In this document: positions 20,921 to 29,988 of the stretch, one piece after another
How the letters are laid out: every line of letters starts with the position of its first letter
How positions within the stretch are numbered: position 1 is the stretch's first letter
Assembly (NCBI RefSeq): GCF_024346135.1
Contig: NZ_JAGQCJ010000001.1
Location: 248,001 to 312,000, forward strand
Length of the DNA stretch: 64,000 nt
Source: Cyanobium sp. CH-040
Lineage (GTDB): Bacteria; Cyanobacteriota; Cyanobacteriia; PCC-6307; Cyanobiaceae
Direction of reading: 5' to 3'
Notes under the pieces: model-generated
The model's input: only the letters and a program-made list of their open reading frames with translations
Databases searched by the model: none
Told to the model about the DNA's origin: nothing
Program-made: the position numbers and the translations under genes

Positions 20921-22431
20921 GCCGTGCGGCCGCGGCCTGCGGCTGCCCGCAGCAGCTGCGCTTCGGTGGCGGCGTAGACCGCATCGGCCTCCTCGGCGCT
21001 GCGGCCGATGCAGGTCATGCCCAGCTTGCCGAATTCCGACAGACAGCCCAGCAGATGGAAGACGCTGCCGCGCAGCTGGGCCGGGTCGTAGTGCAGGCCG
21101 GCCTCGGCCACGATGTCGATCAGATCGATCGGCAGCAGCCCGCGCAGGCGCGGGTCGCAGAGGTTGTCGGTGGCCCGGTAGTAGAGCGGCGTGCCGGCGG
21201 GTGAGCGGAACAGGCCGTCACCGGCTTGCATGCGGCCGCTGGTGATCGCCTGCAGCGCCATGTAGGGATGGGTGGTGCCGCCTTGGCGCAGGTTCACCTC
21301 GATCGCCTGCAGGTCCCAGTGCTCCCCGATGCGGCGCGCGATGAAGTCCACCGCATAGCGCTCCAGGGCCCCCTCGGCGGCGAGGGCCTGCCCCACCGCC
21401 AGGCCGTGGCGCAGCAGCTCAGAGCGGTAGGCGGCGGTGGCGGGGAACTGGCAGCCCAGGTAGGTCTGGCCGTTGCCTCCCCCCAGCACCTGCTCGTGGC
21501 TGGAGAGCACCTCCACCTCCGCCGGCCGGCCCCCGCCGCCGGGGTGGATCATCCCCTGCACACTCGGCGAGCGGATCGCCTCACCCCCATCCAGCCAGGC
21601 CTCCACCAGCGCCCCCTGCTCGGCCAGCTGCGTCAGCCAGGTGTCGGTCGGCATCGGCAGCCGCTCCAGGGAGCTGCGAAGGCGCCGCCGCCTCTCCCGC
21701 GGCCCCAGTTCCGCCAGGTTCAGGGGCTCCAGCGGCAGGGCGGCGTTGCCCTCGCCGCTGAAGCCCTCGTTGAGCTTCACCACGCAGCGGCCCAGGTGGG
21801 GATGGGCTTCCCAGAGTTCCGCCGTGGCGTCCGCCAGGGCGTCGAGGTCATGCACCAGCCCGCTGCCGGGGGGATGGGGCACGCCGCAGCGGGCGAACAG
21901 TTCGCGGCTGCCCGCCTTGCTGCCCCAGTGGGCCAGGGCCGGATCGGTGCCCAGCAGCGGTACCTGCAGCCGCTCCGAGAGCTGCCGTTCCAGATCGCTC
22001 ACCACGAAGCAGCTGATGAAGCTGCGCCCCGGACGCAGCAGTTCGGCGATGCGCTGCAGCAGCGCGGGCCGCTCCAGCAGCTTGGCCGTCAGGGGCCGGC
22101 AGGAGGCATCGTCGGTGTCCACCAGGTGCAGCCGCCGCCGGGCGTGGGAGGTGGGCACGCCCGGCAGCAGCTCCAGCACCGCGTCCACCACCAGATCGGC
22201 CAGGGGTTTGCTGCTGGCATACACCATGCGCACGCCGGGATGGCGCAGGCCGATCAGGGAGAAGAGCTGGCGCTCCTCGTAGTGGTGGGCACCGGTGACC
22301 AGGCCCATCTGGCGCTGATCCATCGACAGCGACGGCACCACCAGCACGTCCACCTCGGGGCCGTGGCCGCCGGTGGCCCGCCCCCAGGAGGGCTGGAGCT
22401 GGGCCTGCAACTGCCGGAAGCTGAGGGCCAT
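20902..22431 (-). CDS. PGM1-like ATP-grasp peptide ligase homologue
   Basis: 509 aa from the ATG at 22431, which overlaps the stop of the HD-domain gene (TGATG). The C-terminal half shows ATP-grasp features: VKLNEGFSGEGNA (218-230), a RYAVDFIARR strand and the metal/phosphate block EVNLRQGGTTHPYMALQAIT (378-397), followed by DLIDIVAEAGLHYD and VFHLLGCLSEFGKLG. These match proteins annotated as peptide ligase PGM1-related, after the pheganomycin ligase. The N-terminal 150 residues form a separate nucleotide-binding-like domain. Substrates are unknown. No natural-product cluster surrounds it; its only coupled partner is the phosphodiesterase. Confidence 0.7.
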   Translation of the reverse strand: MALSFRQLQAQLQPSWGRATGGHGPEVDVLVVPSLSMDQRQMGLVTGAHHYEERQLFSLIGLRHPGVRMVYASSKPLADLVVDAVLELLPGVPTSHARRRLHLVDTDDASCRPLTAKLLERPALLQRIAELLRPGRSFISCFVVSDLERQLSERLQVPLLGTDPALAHWGSKAGSRELFARCGVPHPPGSGLVHDLDALADATAELWEAHPHLGRCVVKLNEGFSGEGNAALPLEPLNLAELGPRERRRRLRSSLERLPMPTDTWLTQLAEQGALVEAWLDGGEAIRSPSVQGMIHPGGGGRPAEVEVLSSHEQVLGGGNGQTYLGCQFPATAAYRSELLRHGLAVGQALAAEGALERYAVDFIARRIGEHWDLQAIEVNLRQGGTTHPYMALQAITSGRMQAGDGLFRSPAGTPLYYRATDNLCDPRLRGLLPIDLIDIVAEAGLHYDPAQLRGSVFHLLGCLSEFGKLGMTCIGRSAEEADAVYAATEAQLLRAAAGRGRTAHDQRR

Positions 22432-24488
22432 CAGGCGCTGTAGGCCTTGCGGGCCGGGATCGGGTAGGGGATGCGCCGGTGCCGCATGCGCTTCCACACC
22501 CGCACGAAGGCCCGGATCAGCAGCTCCAGCTCAGCGCGGCTGATGCCGCTGCTGGCCAGCTGACCATCGCGCTGGCGGGCTCCCAGGATGCGCCGCACCA
22601 TCTCCTGGGCTTCCGCTTCGGTGGTGGTGGGAGGCAGGGAGCGCAGGGCGGCCTCGCAGCCGTCGGCCAGCATCAGGATCGCGGTTTCCCTGCTGCGCGG
22701 GGTGGGGCCGCGGTAGCGGAACAGCTCCTCCGGTACCGCCGGATTGCGCTCGCGGGCCTGGTGCAGGAAGTAGCCCATCTTGAGGGTGCCCTGGTGCTCC
22801 GGAATGAAGTCCGCCAGGGGACGGGGCAGCCGGTAGCGGCGGGCGAGCCTGAGGCCCTCGTCCACATGCGCCTGCAGGATGGCGGCGCTGGTGAAGGGAT
22901 CGTCGAGCTGGTCGTGGGGGTTGTGGCCGCCCTCCTGGTTCTCGATGAACCACTGGGGCCCGTGCAGCTTGCCCACGTCGTGATACAGGGCGCCGGTGCG
23001 CACCAGATCCACATCGGCACCGATGCTGCGGGCCCCTTCCTCCGCCAGCCCGGCGATCATCAGCGTGTGTTCGAAGGTGCCCGGCGCCTCGCAGGAGAGC
23101 CGGCGCAGCAGCGGCCGCTCCAGGTCGGCCAGCTCCAGCAGCCGGGCCCGCGTCAGCAGCCCGAAGGATGTTTCCACCAGCGGCGCCAGCAGCAGCCCCA
23201 GCATCAGCAGGCCTGCGAGCATCAGTCCCTCGCCCACCAGGTCGATCTGACCGGGCTGGCCGCGGCCCTGCAGCAGCAGCCACTGCATCAGCACCGCCCC
23301 GGCAGGCAGCAGCACCGCCAGCTGCAGCAGTCCGGCCCGGCTGCGCTGGCGGTCGGCGGCCATCGCCGCCACCGTGCCGGTGGCGGCCGCCACCAGCAGC
23401 CGCATGCCCAGCACTCCGCTCAGCGGCAGCGGCCAGAGCAGGGTGGCCGCCGCCAGCCAGGCCAGTCCGCAGCCGCTGCCCATGCCCTGGGAGAGCAGCA
23501 GGGTGGGCGGCACCAGCAGCAGCATCGGGCTGGCCAGGGGGCCCAGCCAGAGGTTCACGCCCTGCACCGCCAGCAGGGCGGCCAGGGAGAGCATCACCTG
23601 GCGCGGCTCCAGGCTGGGGCGCCAGCGCCGCTGCAGGAGCACCAGCACGAGGCACACGGCCAGGGATTCAAGAAAGTGGCCCAGCCAGGCCATGGGCCGC
23701 GGCCGCCGGTTCACCAGGCCGAAGTAATCGAGCACGTCGAAGGCCTGGGGGCTGATGCGCTCGCCCTGCTGCACAACCAGGTCGCCCTGCTTGACGTTGA
23801 TGGTGGGGATGCCCTCCTGGTTGATCAGGGCTTCGATGCGCCGCTGGCTGAGAGCCGGATCGCTGCGCAGATTCGACTGGCCCTGCAGCCCGTGCACCAG
23901 CAGCCGGGAGCCCACGTCCCGGGCTTCCTTGGCCAGGCCGTCGAGCTGCAGGCTGGCGGCCTGGAGCAGCTGACCCTCCGCCACCCCGGGTGCCAGCCCC
24001 TGGCTGAGCATGCGCAGCTGGGCCTGGCGCACCTCCCGTTCCCAGGCGGTGCGCTGCACACTGCTGAGGCCCCGCAGCCAGGCCCGTTCGGCCTCGGTGA
24101 GCGACACCGGTTTCACCAGCCTCGGCTCCTTGCCGCCCTGGATGTCCATGGCCTGCAGGCTCTCCTCGAGCCGCTCCCGGAGCATGGCGCTGGCCGCCTC
24201 GTCCACCACCTGCACGGTGGTGCGCGGGAGCATCTGCTCACGGCGCTGCTCCAGCACCGCGCTGTCCACCACCCGGGCCGCCTGGGGCGCCCGCACCGTG
24301 AAGGGGGCCACCATGCCGGCGCGCAGGTTCGGCTCCACCAGCCAGGGCCAGCTGGCCAGCAGGGCCGCCAGCAGGCACACCAGCAGCACCGCCGCCGCAT
24401 CCTGGCCGCGCCAGCACGCCGGGCTCTGCAGCGGCCGCTCAGCCCGCAGCAGACGCCGCCAGAGGGTTCGCAGCCGCGGCTGTCGCAT
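22431..24488 (-). CDS. 7TM-HD family cyclic di-AMP phosphodiesterase (PgpH-like)
   Basis: 685 aa. One membrane helix near residues 30-50 precedes an extracytoplasmic 7TMR-HDED-type region (about 60-260), a cluster of about seven helices (270-450) and a cytoplasmic HD domain. The latter has [29 protein letters not shown] (the HD pair) and [17 protein letters not shown]. This order is that of PgpH, which hydrolyses c-di-AMP. In cyanobacteria c-di-AMP affects night survival, osmotic balance and potassium transport. Note the two K+/Na+ antiporters further along the window. The ATG is at 24488; the gene is divergent from folD. Confidence 0.87.
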   Translation of the reverse strand: MRQPRLRTLWRRLLRAERPLQSPACWRGQDAAAVLLVCLLAALLASWPWLVEPNLRAGMVAPFTVRAPQAARVVDSAVLEQRREQMLPRTTVQVVDEAASAMLRERLEESLQAMDIQGGKEPRLVKPVSLTEAERAWLRGLSSVQRTAWEREVRQAQLRMLSQGLAPGVAEGQLLQAASLQLDGLAKEARDVGSRLLVHGLQGQSNLRSDPALSQRRIEALINQEGIPTINVKQGDLVVQQGERISPQAFDVLDYFGLVNRRPRPMAWLGHFLESLAVCLVLVLLQRRWRPSLEPRQVMLSLAALLAVQGVNLWLGPLASPMLLLVPPTLLLSQGMGSGCGLAWLAAATLLWPLPLSGVLGMRLLVAAATGTVAAMAADRQRSRAGLLQLAVLLPAGAVLMQWLLLQGRGQPGQIDLVGEGLMLAGLLMLGLLLAPLVETSFGLLTRARLLELADLERPLLRRLSCEAPGTFEHTLMIAGLAEEGARSIGADVDLVRTGALYHDVGKLHGPQWFIENQEGGHNPHDQLDDPFTSAAILQAHVDEGLRLARRYRLPRPLADFIPEHQGTLKMGYFLHQARERNPAVPEELFRYRGPTPRSRETAILMLADGCEAALRSLPPTTTEAEAQEMVRRILGARQRDGQLASSGISRAELELLIRAFVRVWKRMRHRRIPYPIPARKAYSA

Positions 24489-24556
24489 GCGACAAAACTA
24501 ATCGGCAGGACCAATCGGCAGGGCCGGTGCAAGCTGGGGCCTGCCCTGTATCCACC

Positions 24557-25438
24557 ATGGCCACCCGACTCGACGGCCGTCAGCTTGCGGCCGAGATCGA
24601 AGCGCGGCTGCGCGCCACGATCGGCGCCCGCCAGGACGCGATCGGCCGTCCGCCCGGGCTGGCCGTGCTGCGGGTGGGTGACGATCCCGCCAGTGGCGTG
24701 TACGTGGCCAACAAGGAGAAGGCCTGTGGCCGGGTGGGCATCACCAGCCTGGGTGCGCACCTGCCGGCCACTGCGTCCGCCGCCGAGGTGCTGGCGGCCG
24801 TGCAGCGTCTCAATGCCGATCCCGCCTGCGACGGCATCCTGCTGCAGCTGCCGCTGCCCGCCGGTCTGGAGGAGGGGCCGCTGCTGGCGGCGATCGATCC
24901 GGAGAAGGATGCCGACGGTCTGCACGCGCTCAACCTCGGCCGGCTGCTGAAGGGGGAGCCGGGTCCGCGCAGCTGCACCCCGGCCGGGGTGATGGCGCTC
25001 CTGGCCCGCCATGGGGTGCCGCTCTCCGGCCGCCGGGCGGTGGTGGTGGGCCGCAGCATCCTGGTGGGCAAGCCGATGGCGCTGATGCTGCAGGCCGCCG
25101 ACGCCACCGTGAGCGTGGCTCACTCACGCACCGCCGATCTGGCTGGCCTCTGCCGGCAGGCGGATGTGCTGGTGGTGGCGGCCGGCCGCCCCGGCATCAT
25201 CGGCGCCGATCACGTGAGGCCCGGGGCGGTGGTGGTGGACGTGGGCATCCACCGGCGGCCCGAAGGAGGCCTGTGCGGCGATGTGCGCGCCGAGGAGGTG
25301 GAACCGCTGGCCGCCGCCCTCACGCCGGTGCCCGGCGGGGTGGGGCCGATGACCGTGACCATGCTGCTGGTGAACACGGTGGTGGCCTGGTGCCGTCGCC
25401 ACGGCAGGGCCCACGGCCTCGATGATCTGGTGGTCTGA
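24557..25438 (+). CDS. folD: bifunctional methylenetetrahydrofolate dehydrogenase/cyclohydrolase
   Basis: 293 aa. FolD signatures are [19 protein letters not shown] with the catalytic Lys, [53 protein letters not shown] and the terminal [14 protein letters not shown]. It interconverts 5,10-methylene- and 10-formyl-tetrahydrofolate for purine and methionine synthesis. The ATG at 24557 is preferred to one ten codons upstream, because family proteins begin just before the LDG block. Its stop is only one base from the end of the convergent ParB-motif gene. Confidence 0.96.
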   Translation: MATRLDGRQLAAEIEARLRATIGARQDAIGRPPGLAVLRVGDDPASGVYVANKEKACGRVGITSLGAHLPATASAAEVLAAVQRLNADPACDGILLQLPLPAGLEEGPLLAAIDPEKDADGLHALNLGRLLKGEPGPRSCTPAGVMALLARHGVPLSGRRAVVVGRSILVGKPMALMLQAADATVSVAHSRTADLAGLCRQADVLVVAAGRPGIIGADHVRPGAVVVDVGIHRRPEGGLCGDVRAEEVEPLAAALTPVPGGVGPMTVTMLLVNTVVAWCRRHGRAHGLDDLVV

Positions 25439-25439
25439 C

Positions 25440-26762
25440 CTAACCGCGCCAGCCCTGCAGCAGGCGACGCAGCGGACCGGGCTGCGCCCCTGGCTGGACG
25501 GTCGTTGCACCGCCCAGCAGCGGTTCGGCCTCGGTGAGCAGCGCCGCCAGCTCCCCCCGCAGCCGCTGCCGTTCCCGCCGGTCGAGCCGACTGAGATCCA
25601 GCTTCCGCAGCTGCCGGCGCACCTGATGCAGGTTCTCGGCCAGCCGCTGGGGGATGCGCTCCTGCCGCAGCTGCAGCCGTGTCGCATCCAGCTGATCCTG
25701 CACCTGGACGGCGTGGCGTTCGCGCTGCGCTTCCGCTCCGGCCCTGGCGGCGAGCTCCCGCAGCACCGCTTTGGGCAGCGTCTCGGAGCCGCTGGCCTCG
25801 GGATCCCCGCTCACCAGCCCCCAGTCCTGGGCCAGGCGCGCCAGCACTTCCCGGGGCAGTTCGGAGGCCACCGGATCGGCGAAGGGGAAATGCTTCGCCA
25901 GGCCGGTGTCGAGCTGCTGGCGCTGGTGGATCAGCAGCAGGCCCAGGGCCCGCCAGGGCCGGGACAGCCGCCCGGGCAGGGCGGCGAGCTGGGCGCAGAG
26001 CCCGGAGAACAGGGGCTCGGCGTCGGCGATCGACGAATAGCGCAGGGGAGTGCCGCAGACCTCCTTCAGGTAGCGCTCAGCCAGCTTCAGCTCCGCCAGT
26101 TCCCGCTGCAGCTGCTCGGGCTGCTGCATCCGGTAGGCCTCCTGGATCCAGGCGTCCGCCAGCCCCAGCAACTCGCGCTGCTCACGGATCTTCAGGCGCC
26201 GGTCCAGCCACCCATAGGCGAGCTTGGTTTCCGGCGCCATCTGCAGCGCCGCCTCGATGAACTCCAGATCGGCCCGCTGCACCTCCGGCGGCAGCACCGC
26301 GGCCAGGGGCGTCTGGAAGCGGGCGTAGCGCTCGCAATCGACGGCCAGCAGCCAGCGCATCGCCGCCAGGCGGCGGTTGCCGTTCACCACGACCCCGGCG
26401 GCATCCACCAGCAGCGGTTCGGTCTGGACCGCCAGCCGCTCCAGTTCCTGCAGGATCGGACCTTCCGGATCCCGCGCCTTCTCGAGCAGCAGGTCATGCA
26501 GCAACTCCTGGGTGCCGGGCTCGCTTTCCTGCTCGACGAGATGACGGCGGCGCTCGGGCTGGTTGACCAGCCGTTCCTGCAGCTCAGCCAGCAGGCGGCC
26601 GTTGTCCACCCGGTAGAGCAGCAGTTCCTGGGCCAGCGGCGTCCGCGGCACCTGCCGGGGCCCCTGGCGCAGGGTCACCCAGTGATCCGGGACCACGCCG
26701 GCGGTGGCGGCGGCGATCCGGCGGCGTCGTTCCGCCGTGTCGCTGATGCAGGTGGGCAGCAT
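25440..26762 (-). CDS. unknown protein with a ParB/Srx-like NGNRR motif
   Basis: 440 aa from the ATG at 26762; a longer open frame upstream runs through the 15-bp repeats and crtE leader and is unlikely to be coding. I do not recognise the family. Near residue 119 [20 protein letters not shown] resembles the ParB/Srx box (VxDGxRRLxAxr). The region about 170-200 ([20 protein letters not shown]) looks like the helix that follows it in ParB-like proteins. The C-terminus (350-420) is a charged helical, probably coiled-coil, segment. No parA, helix-turn-helix partner, nuclease or methylase lies next to it. Confidence 0.5.
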   Translation of the reverse strand: MLPTCISDTAERRRRIAAATAGVVPDHWVTLRQGPRQVPRTPLAQELLLYRVDNGRLLAELQERLVNQPERRRHLVEQESEPGTQELLHDLLLEKARDPEGPILQELERLAVQTEPLLVDAAGVVVNGNRRLAAMRWLLAVDCERYARFQTPLAAVLPPEVQRADLEFIEAALQMAPETKLAYGWLDRRLKIREQRELLGLADAWIQEAYRMQQPEQLQRELAELKLAERYLKEVCGTPLRYSSIADAEPLFSGLCAQLAALPGRLSRPWRALGLLLIHQRQQLDTGLAKHFPFADPVASELPREVLARLAQDWGLVSGDPEASGSETLPKAVLRELAARAGAEAQRERHAVQVQDQLDATRLQLRQERIPQRLAENLHQVRRQLRKLDLSRLDRRERQRLRGELAALLTEAEPLLGGATTVQPGAQPGPLRRLLQGWRG

Positions 26763-26803
26763 GCTTGGCGGGGCGGTAGGGCAGGTGCGCGTCACACCAG
26801 TCT

Positions 26804-26863
26804 CTCCCGGTGCAGTTTCTCCCGTTGCAAGGGCTCCCGCTGCAAGGGCTCCCGCTGAGGTGG
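26804..26863. repeat. four imperfect 15-bp tandem repeats between crtE and the ParB-motif gene
   Basis: Copies at 26804, 26819, 26834 and 26849 follow the consensus CTCCCGYTGCAAGGG; the middle two differ at one base. They lie in the 157-bp divergent spacer, upstream of the crtE ATG and of the ATG at 26762. Confidence 0.9.
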
Positions 26864-26919
26864 CTGGATCGGACCATGGCCCCCGCCTGAGAGAATCCCC
26901 GGCAGCGATTCCTTCCCCC

Positions 26920-27861
26920 ATGGCTGCGGTGGCGACGACCACGGGACGGGACCGGGACTTTGAGTTCGACTTCGGGGCCTATCTCGAGTCGGCGCGGCAG
27001 CGGGTGGAGGCGGCCCTGGACGGGTCACTCGGGCCGGAGCGGCCGGAATCGCTCCGGGAAGCCATGCGCTACTCGCTGCTGGCGGGCGGCAAGCGGCTGC
27101 GGCCGATCCTCTGCCTTGCCGCCTGTGAACTGGCCGGCGGCGAGGCCGAGCTGGCCATGCCCACGGCGGTGGCCCTGGAGATGATCCACACCATGTCGTT
27201 GATCCACGACGACCTGCCGGCGATGGACAACGACGACCTGCGCCGCGGCCGGCCCACCAACCACAAGGTGTACGGCGAGGCCAACGCGATCCTCGCCGGC
27301 GATGCACTGCTCACCCGTGCCTTCGAGATGGTGGCCCGCCGCAGCCCGGGGGTGCCGGCCGAGCGCCTGCTGGCGGTGGTGGGGGAGCTCTCGCTGGCCG
27401 CCGGCGCTCCCGGTCTGGTGGGCGGCCAGGTGGTGGACCTGGAATGCGAGGGCAAGGAGGTGGACCTGGAGACCCTCGAGTACATCCACCTGCACAAGAC
27501 CGGTGCCCTGCTGCGCGCCTGCGTGCTCTGCGGCGCCCACATCGCCGGTGCCGGTGATGCCCTGCTGGCCGGCCTGGGCACCTACGCCCGCGGCATCGGC
27601 CTGGCCTTCCAGATCATCGACGACATCCTCGATGTGACCGCCAGCAGCGAGGTGCTGGGCAAGACCGCCGGCAAGGACCTCACCGCCGACAAGACCACCT
27701 ATCCCAAGCTGCTGGGCCTGGAGGAATCGCGCCAGCGGGCCGACGCCCTGGTGGCGGAGGCCAAGGCCGCCCTGGCCCCCTTCGCCGACGCCGGGGAGGG
27801 CCAGGCCAGGGTCGCACCCCTGCTCGCCTTGGCCGACTACATCACCAGCCGCGATCGATGA
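26920..27861 (+). CDS. crtE: geranylgeranyl diphosphate synthase
   Basis: 313 aa from the ATG at 26920. The first Asp-rich motif is in [18 protein letters not shown] and the second in [12 protein letters not shown], with GGKRLRPIL near the N-terminus and [19 protein letters not shown] at the end. This is a short-chain all-trans prenyl synthase making GGPP for carotenoids, chlorophyll phytyl chains and quinones. A GAGAAT element at about 26890 may be a weak -10. The stop overlaps the DUF212 gene (ATGA). It acts upstream of crtL at 12800. Confidence 0.94.
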   Translation: MAAVATTTGRDRDFEFDFGAYLESARQRVEAALDGSLGPERPESLREAMRYSLLAGGKRLRPILCLAACELAGGEAELAMPTAVALEMIHTMSLIHDDLPAMDNDDLRRGRPTNHKVYGEANAILAGDALLTRAFEMVARRSPGVPAERLLAVVGELSLAAGAPGLVGGQVVDLECEGKEVDLETLEYIHLHKTGALLRACVLCGAHIAGAGDALLAGLGTYARGIGLAFQIIDDILDVTASSEVLGKTAGKDLTADKTTYPKLLGLEESRQRADALVAEAKAALAPFADAGEGQARVAPLLALADYITSRDR

Positions 27862-28361
27862 TCGCCCTCCTCGACAACGGCGTTCTGTGGTGGGGGCTGG
27901 CTGCCTGCGGCGCCGCCCAGCTGTCCAAGCTGGTGATCGAGCTCGTGGTGCACCGGCGCTGGAATCCCCGCGTGCTCGTCGAAACCGGCGGCATGCCCTC
28001 GAGCCATTCGGCGCTGCTCACCGGCACGGCGGCGGGACTCGGCTGGCAGCTGGGTTTCGCCGATCCCCTCTTCGCCTTGGCGGCCACCATGTGCTTCGTG
28101 GTGCTCTACGACGCCTCGGGCGTGCGCCGTGCCGCCGGTCTCACGGCGGCACGGGTGAATGCCTGGACGCCGCAGGCCGGCCCAGGGGGGGATAGCGCCG
28201 GCGGTCCCCTGCAGCCGCTGAAGGAAAACCTCGGCCATACCCGCCTGGAGGTGCTGGCGGGGGCCCTGATGGGGCCGGCCGTGGCCCTGCCCGGGCTGGT
28301 GCTGGTGGGCTCGCCCCTGCACCTGGCCCAGCTCTGGGGCCTGCCGGGCGCCGTTGGCTGA
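27858..28361 (+). CDS. divergent PAP2 family protein (DUF212)
   Basis: 167 aa membrane protein. [30 protein letters not shown] and [19 protein letters not shown] are the conserved DUF212 blocks, which resemble a phosphatidic acid phosphatase type 2 site with its Ser-His. Four or so membrane helices are seen. An acid phosphatase acting on a lipid or prenyl diphosphate would fit its coupling to crtE (ATGA overlap), but this is inference; no biochemical role is established for the family as far as I know. Its stop lies within the start of the next gene. Confidence 0.82.
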   Translation: MIALLDNGVLWWGLAACGAAQLSKLVIELVVHRRWNPRVLVETGGMPSSHSALLTGTAAGLGWQLGFADPLFALAATMCFVVLYDASGVRRAAGLTAARVNAWTPQAGPGGDSAGGPLQPLKENLGHTRLEVLAGALMGPAVALPGLVLVGSPLHLAQLWGLPGAVG

Positions 28362-29814
28362 CGTCCTCACCCCCGATCAGCAGGCGGCCAGCGAGGCCTT
28401 CGCCGCCTGGCTGGGGGAACCGGCCGCCGGCCTGCCCTTTGTGCTCAGCGGCTATGCGGGCACCGGCAAGACCTTCCTGTCGATGCGCTTCCTGGCCCAG
28501 GCGGAGGCCTCAGGCCTGTGCTGGACCGTGGTGGCCCCCACCCACAAGGCGGTCGGCGTGCTGCGCAGCCATCTGCTGGGTGCCGGCCTGAACCCCACCT
28601 GGTACCCGTCCACCATCCACCGCCTGCTGCGGCTGCGGCTCCGCCGGCAGGGCGATCTGGAGCGCTGCGAGGAGAGCGAGCACACCGCAGCGGCGCTGGA
28701 GCACCTGGGGCTGGTGCTGATCGATGAGGCTTCGATGGTGGACAGCCAGCTGCTGGAGATCACCCTGCGCTGCGCCCATCCCTTCCGCACCCGGCTGGTG
28801 TTCGTGGGCGATCCGGCCCAGCTGCCGCCGGTGGGGGAGCCCGAGAGTCCGGTGTTCGCCCTGGGCTGCGCCCGAACCGTGGCCCTGCGTCAGGTGGTGC
28901 GCCATCAGGGGCCGGTGCTGCGCCTGGCCCAGGGGATCCGCGAGCAGGCCCTGCCCTGCCGGCGGCCGCCGCCGCTGCCTCCGGTCCGCACCGCCGAGGG
29001 GCGGGTGGCCCTGCTCGATCGCCAGGAGTGGCTGGCGGAGGCCCAGGCCGCCCTGCGCCGCAGCGCCGAAACCGACAACCCGGATCTGGCCCGCATCCTC
29101 TGCTACACCAACCGCTCGCTGGAGCGGCTGGTGCCGATCGCCCGCCGCGCCCTGCACGGCACGATGGCCGACCAGTTGCCGGTGCTGCCGGGAGAGGTGC
29201 TGATCAGCCGCAGCGCCGTGATGGCTCCCGCCTGCCGCCAGGGAGCGGAGGCGGCCGAGGAGCCCGACATGGTGCTCGGCTCCAACCGGGAGCTGGTGGT
29301 GCGTGATGTGGCCCCCGAGCGCTGCGACCTCGCCGATCTCGGGGTGAGCGACGCCCCGCTGATCGACACCCTCACCGCCACGGTCACCACCATGGCGCAG
29401 GCTGGCGAGACACCGCTCAGCCTGCGCCTGCTGCCGCCGGCGGGCAGTGCCCCCCGCCAGGCCCTCGACGGCGTGCTGGAGCGGCTGCGCAGCGCGGCCC
29501 GCGCTGCGGCCCGGGACCAGGGCAAGGCCGCGGCCCGGGGGCTGTGGCGGCAGTTCTTCCTGGTGCGCGACGCGTTTGCGGCGCTCGGACCCGCCGCCGT
29601 GCTCACGGTGCACCGCAGTCAGGGCAGCACCTTCGGCGAGGTGTTCGTGGACAGTGATGTCTTCTGGCCCCGGGACGAGCTGCTGCGGCGCCAGCTCGTG
29701 TACGTGGCCGTGAGCCGGGCCAGTCAGGCGGTGGCGCTGGTGGCCGGCCCCGGCAGCCAGGCCGATCAGCGGCTCTGGCGCGAGTGGCTGGAGGATCGAT
29801 CGCCTCAGAGGTAG
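28354..29814 (+). CDS. RecD-like superfamily 1 helicase
   Basis: 486 aa from a TTG at 28354, overlapping the DUF212 gene by eight bases. Walker A is LSGYAGTGKTFLS (31-43), Walker B LVLIDEASMVDSQLLE, motif III VFVGDPAQLPPVGE. The C-terminal UvrD-type block is VLTVHRSQGSTFGEVFVDS, followed by QLVYVAVSRASQAV. This is a stand-alone RecD/ExoV-alpha-like 5'-3' helicase without nuclease or RecB/RecC partners, as common in cyanobacteria. A role in replication-fork repair is inferred from the family. Confidence 0.85.
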   Translation: MADVLTPDQQAASEAFAAWLGEPAAGLPFVLSGYAGTGKTFLSMRFLAQAEASGLCWTVVAPTHKAVGVLRSHLLGAGLNPTWYPSTIHRLLRLRLRRQGDLERCEESEHTAAALEHLGLVLIDEASMVDSQLLEITLRCAHPFRTRLVFVGDPAQLPPVGEPESPVFALGCARTVALRQVVRHQGPVLRLAQGIREQALPCRRPPPLPPVRTAEGRVALLDRQEWLAEAQAALRRSAETDNPDLARILCYTNRSLERLVPIARRALHGTMADQLPVLPGEVLISRSAVMAPACRQGAEAAEEPDMVLGSNRELVVRDVAPERCDLADLGVSDAPLIDTLTATVTTMAQAGETPLSLRLLPPAGSAPRQALDGVLERLRSAARAAARDQGKAAARGLWRQFFLVRDAFAALGPAAVLTVHRSQGSTFGEVFVDSDVFWPRDELLRRQLVYVAVSRASQAVALVAGPGSQADQRLWREWLEDRSPQR

Positions 29815-29930
29815 CTCACATCGCCCATGGCATTGATGAGGAGGGTGCTGCTGCCGAGGGTGACTTGCTTGAGCGAAAGAAGACTGCCGATGCTTTTGAA
29901 GTCGCGCAGCGGCACCATCGATCTGGTCAT
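29805..29930 (-). pseudogene. short ORF, possible C-terminal gene relic
   Basis: A 41-codon frame reads MTRSMVPLRDFKSIGSLLSL and ends TLGSSTLLINAMGDVSYL. The segment is less GC-rich than its neighbours and fills the gap between the helicase and cobB. It could be the tail of a decayed gene or a small protein gene; its stop overlaps the helicase 3' end. The frame stays open a little further upstream, into cobB, without another clear start. Support is weak. Confidence 0.25.
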
Positions 29931-29988
29931 CGCCCGCTCGAAGACAGGCAGCCCCACGGATGGCTTGATCGTCGGCGCAGAGCGCTGA

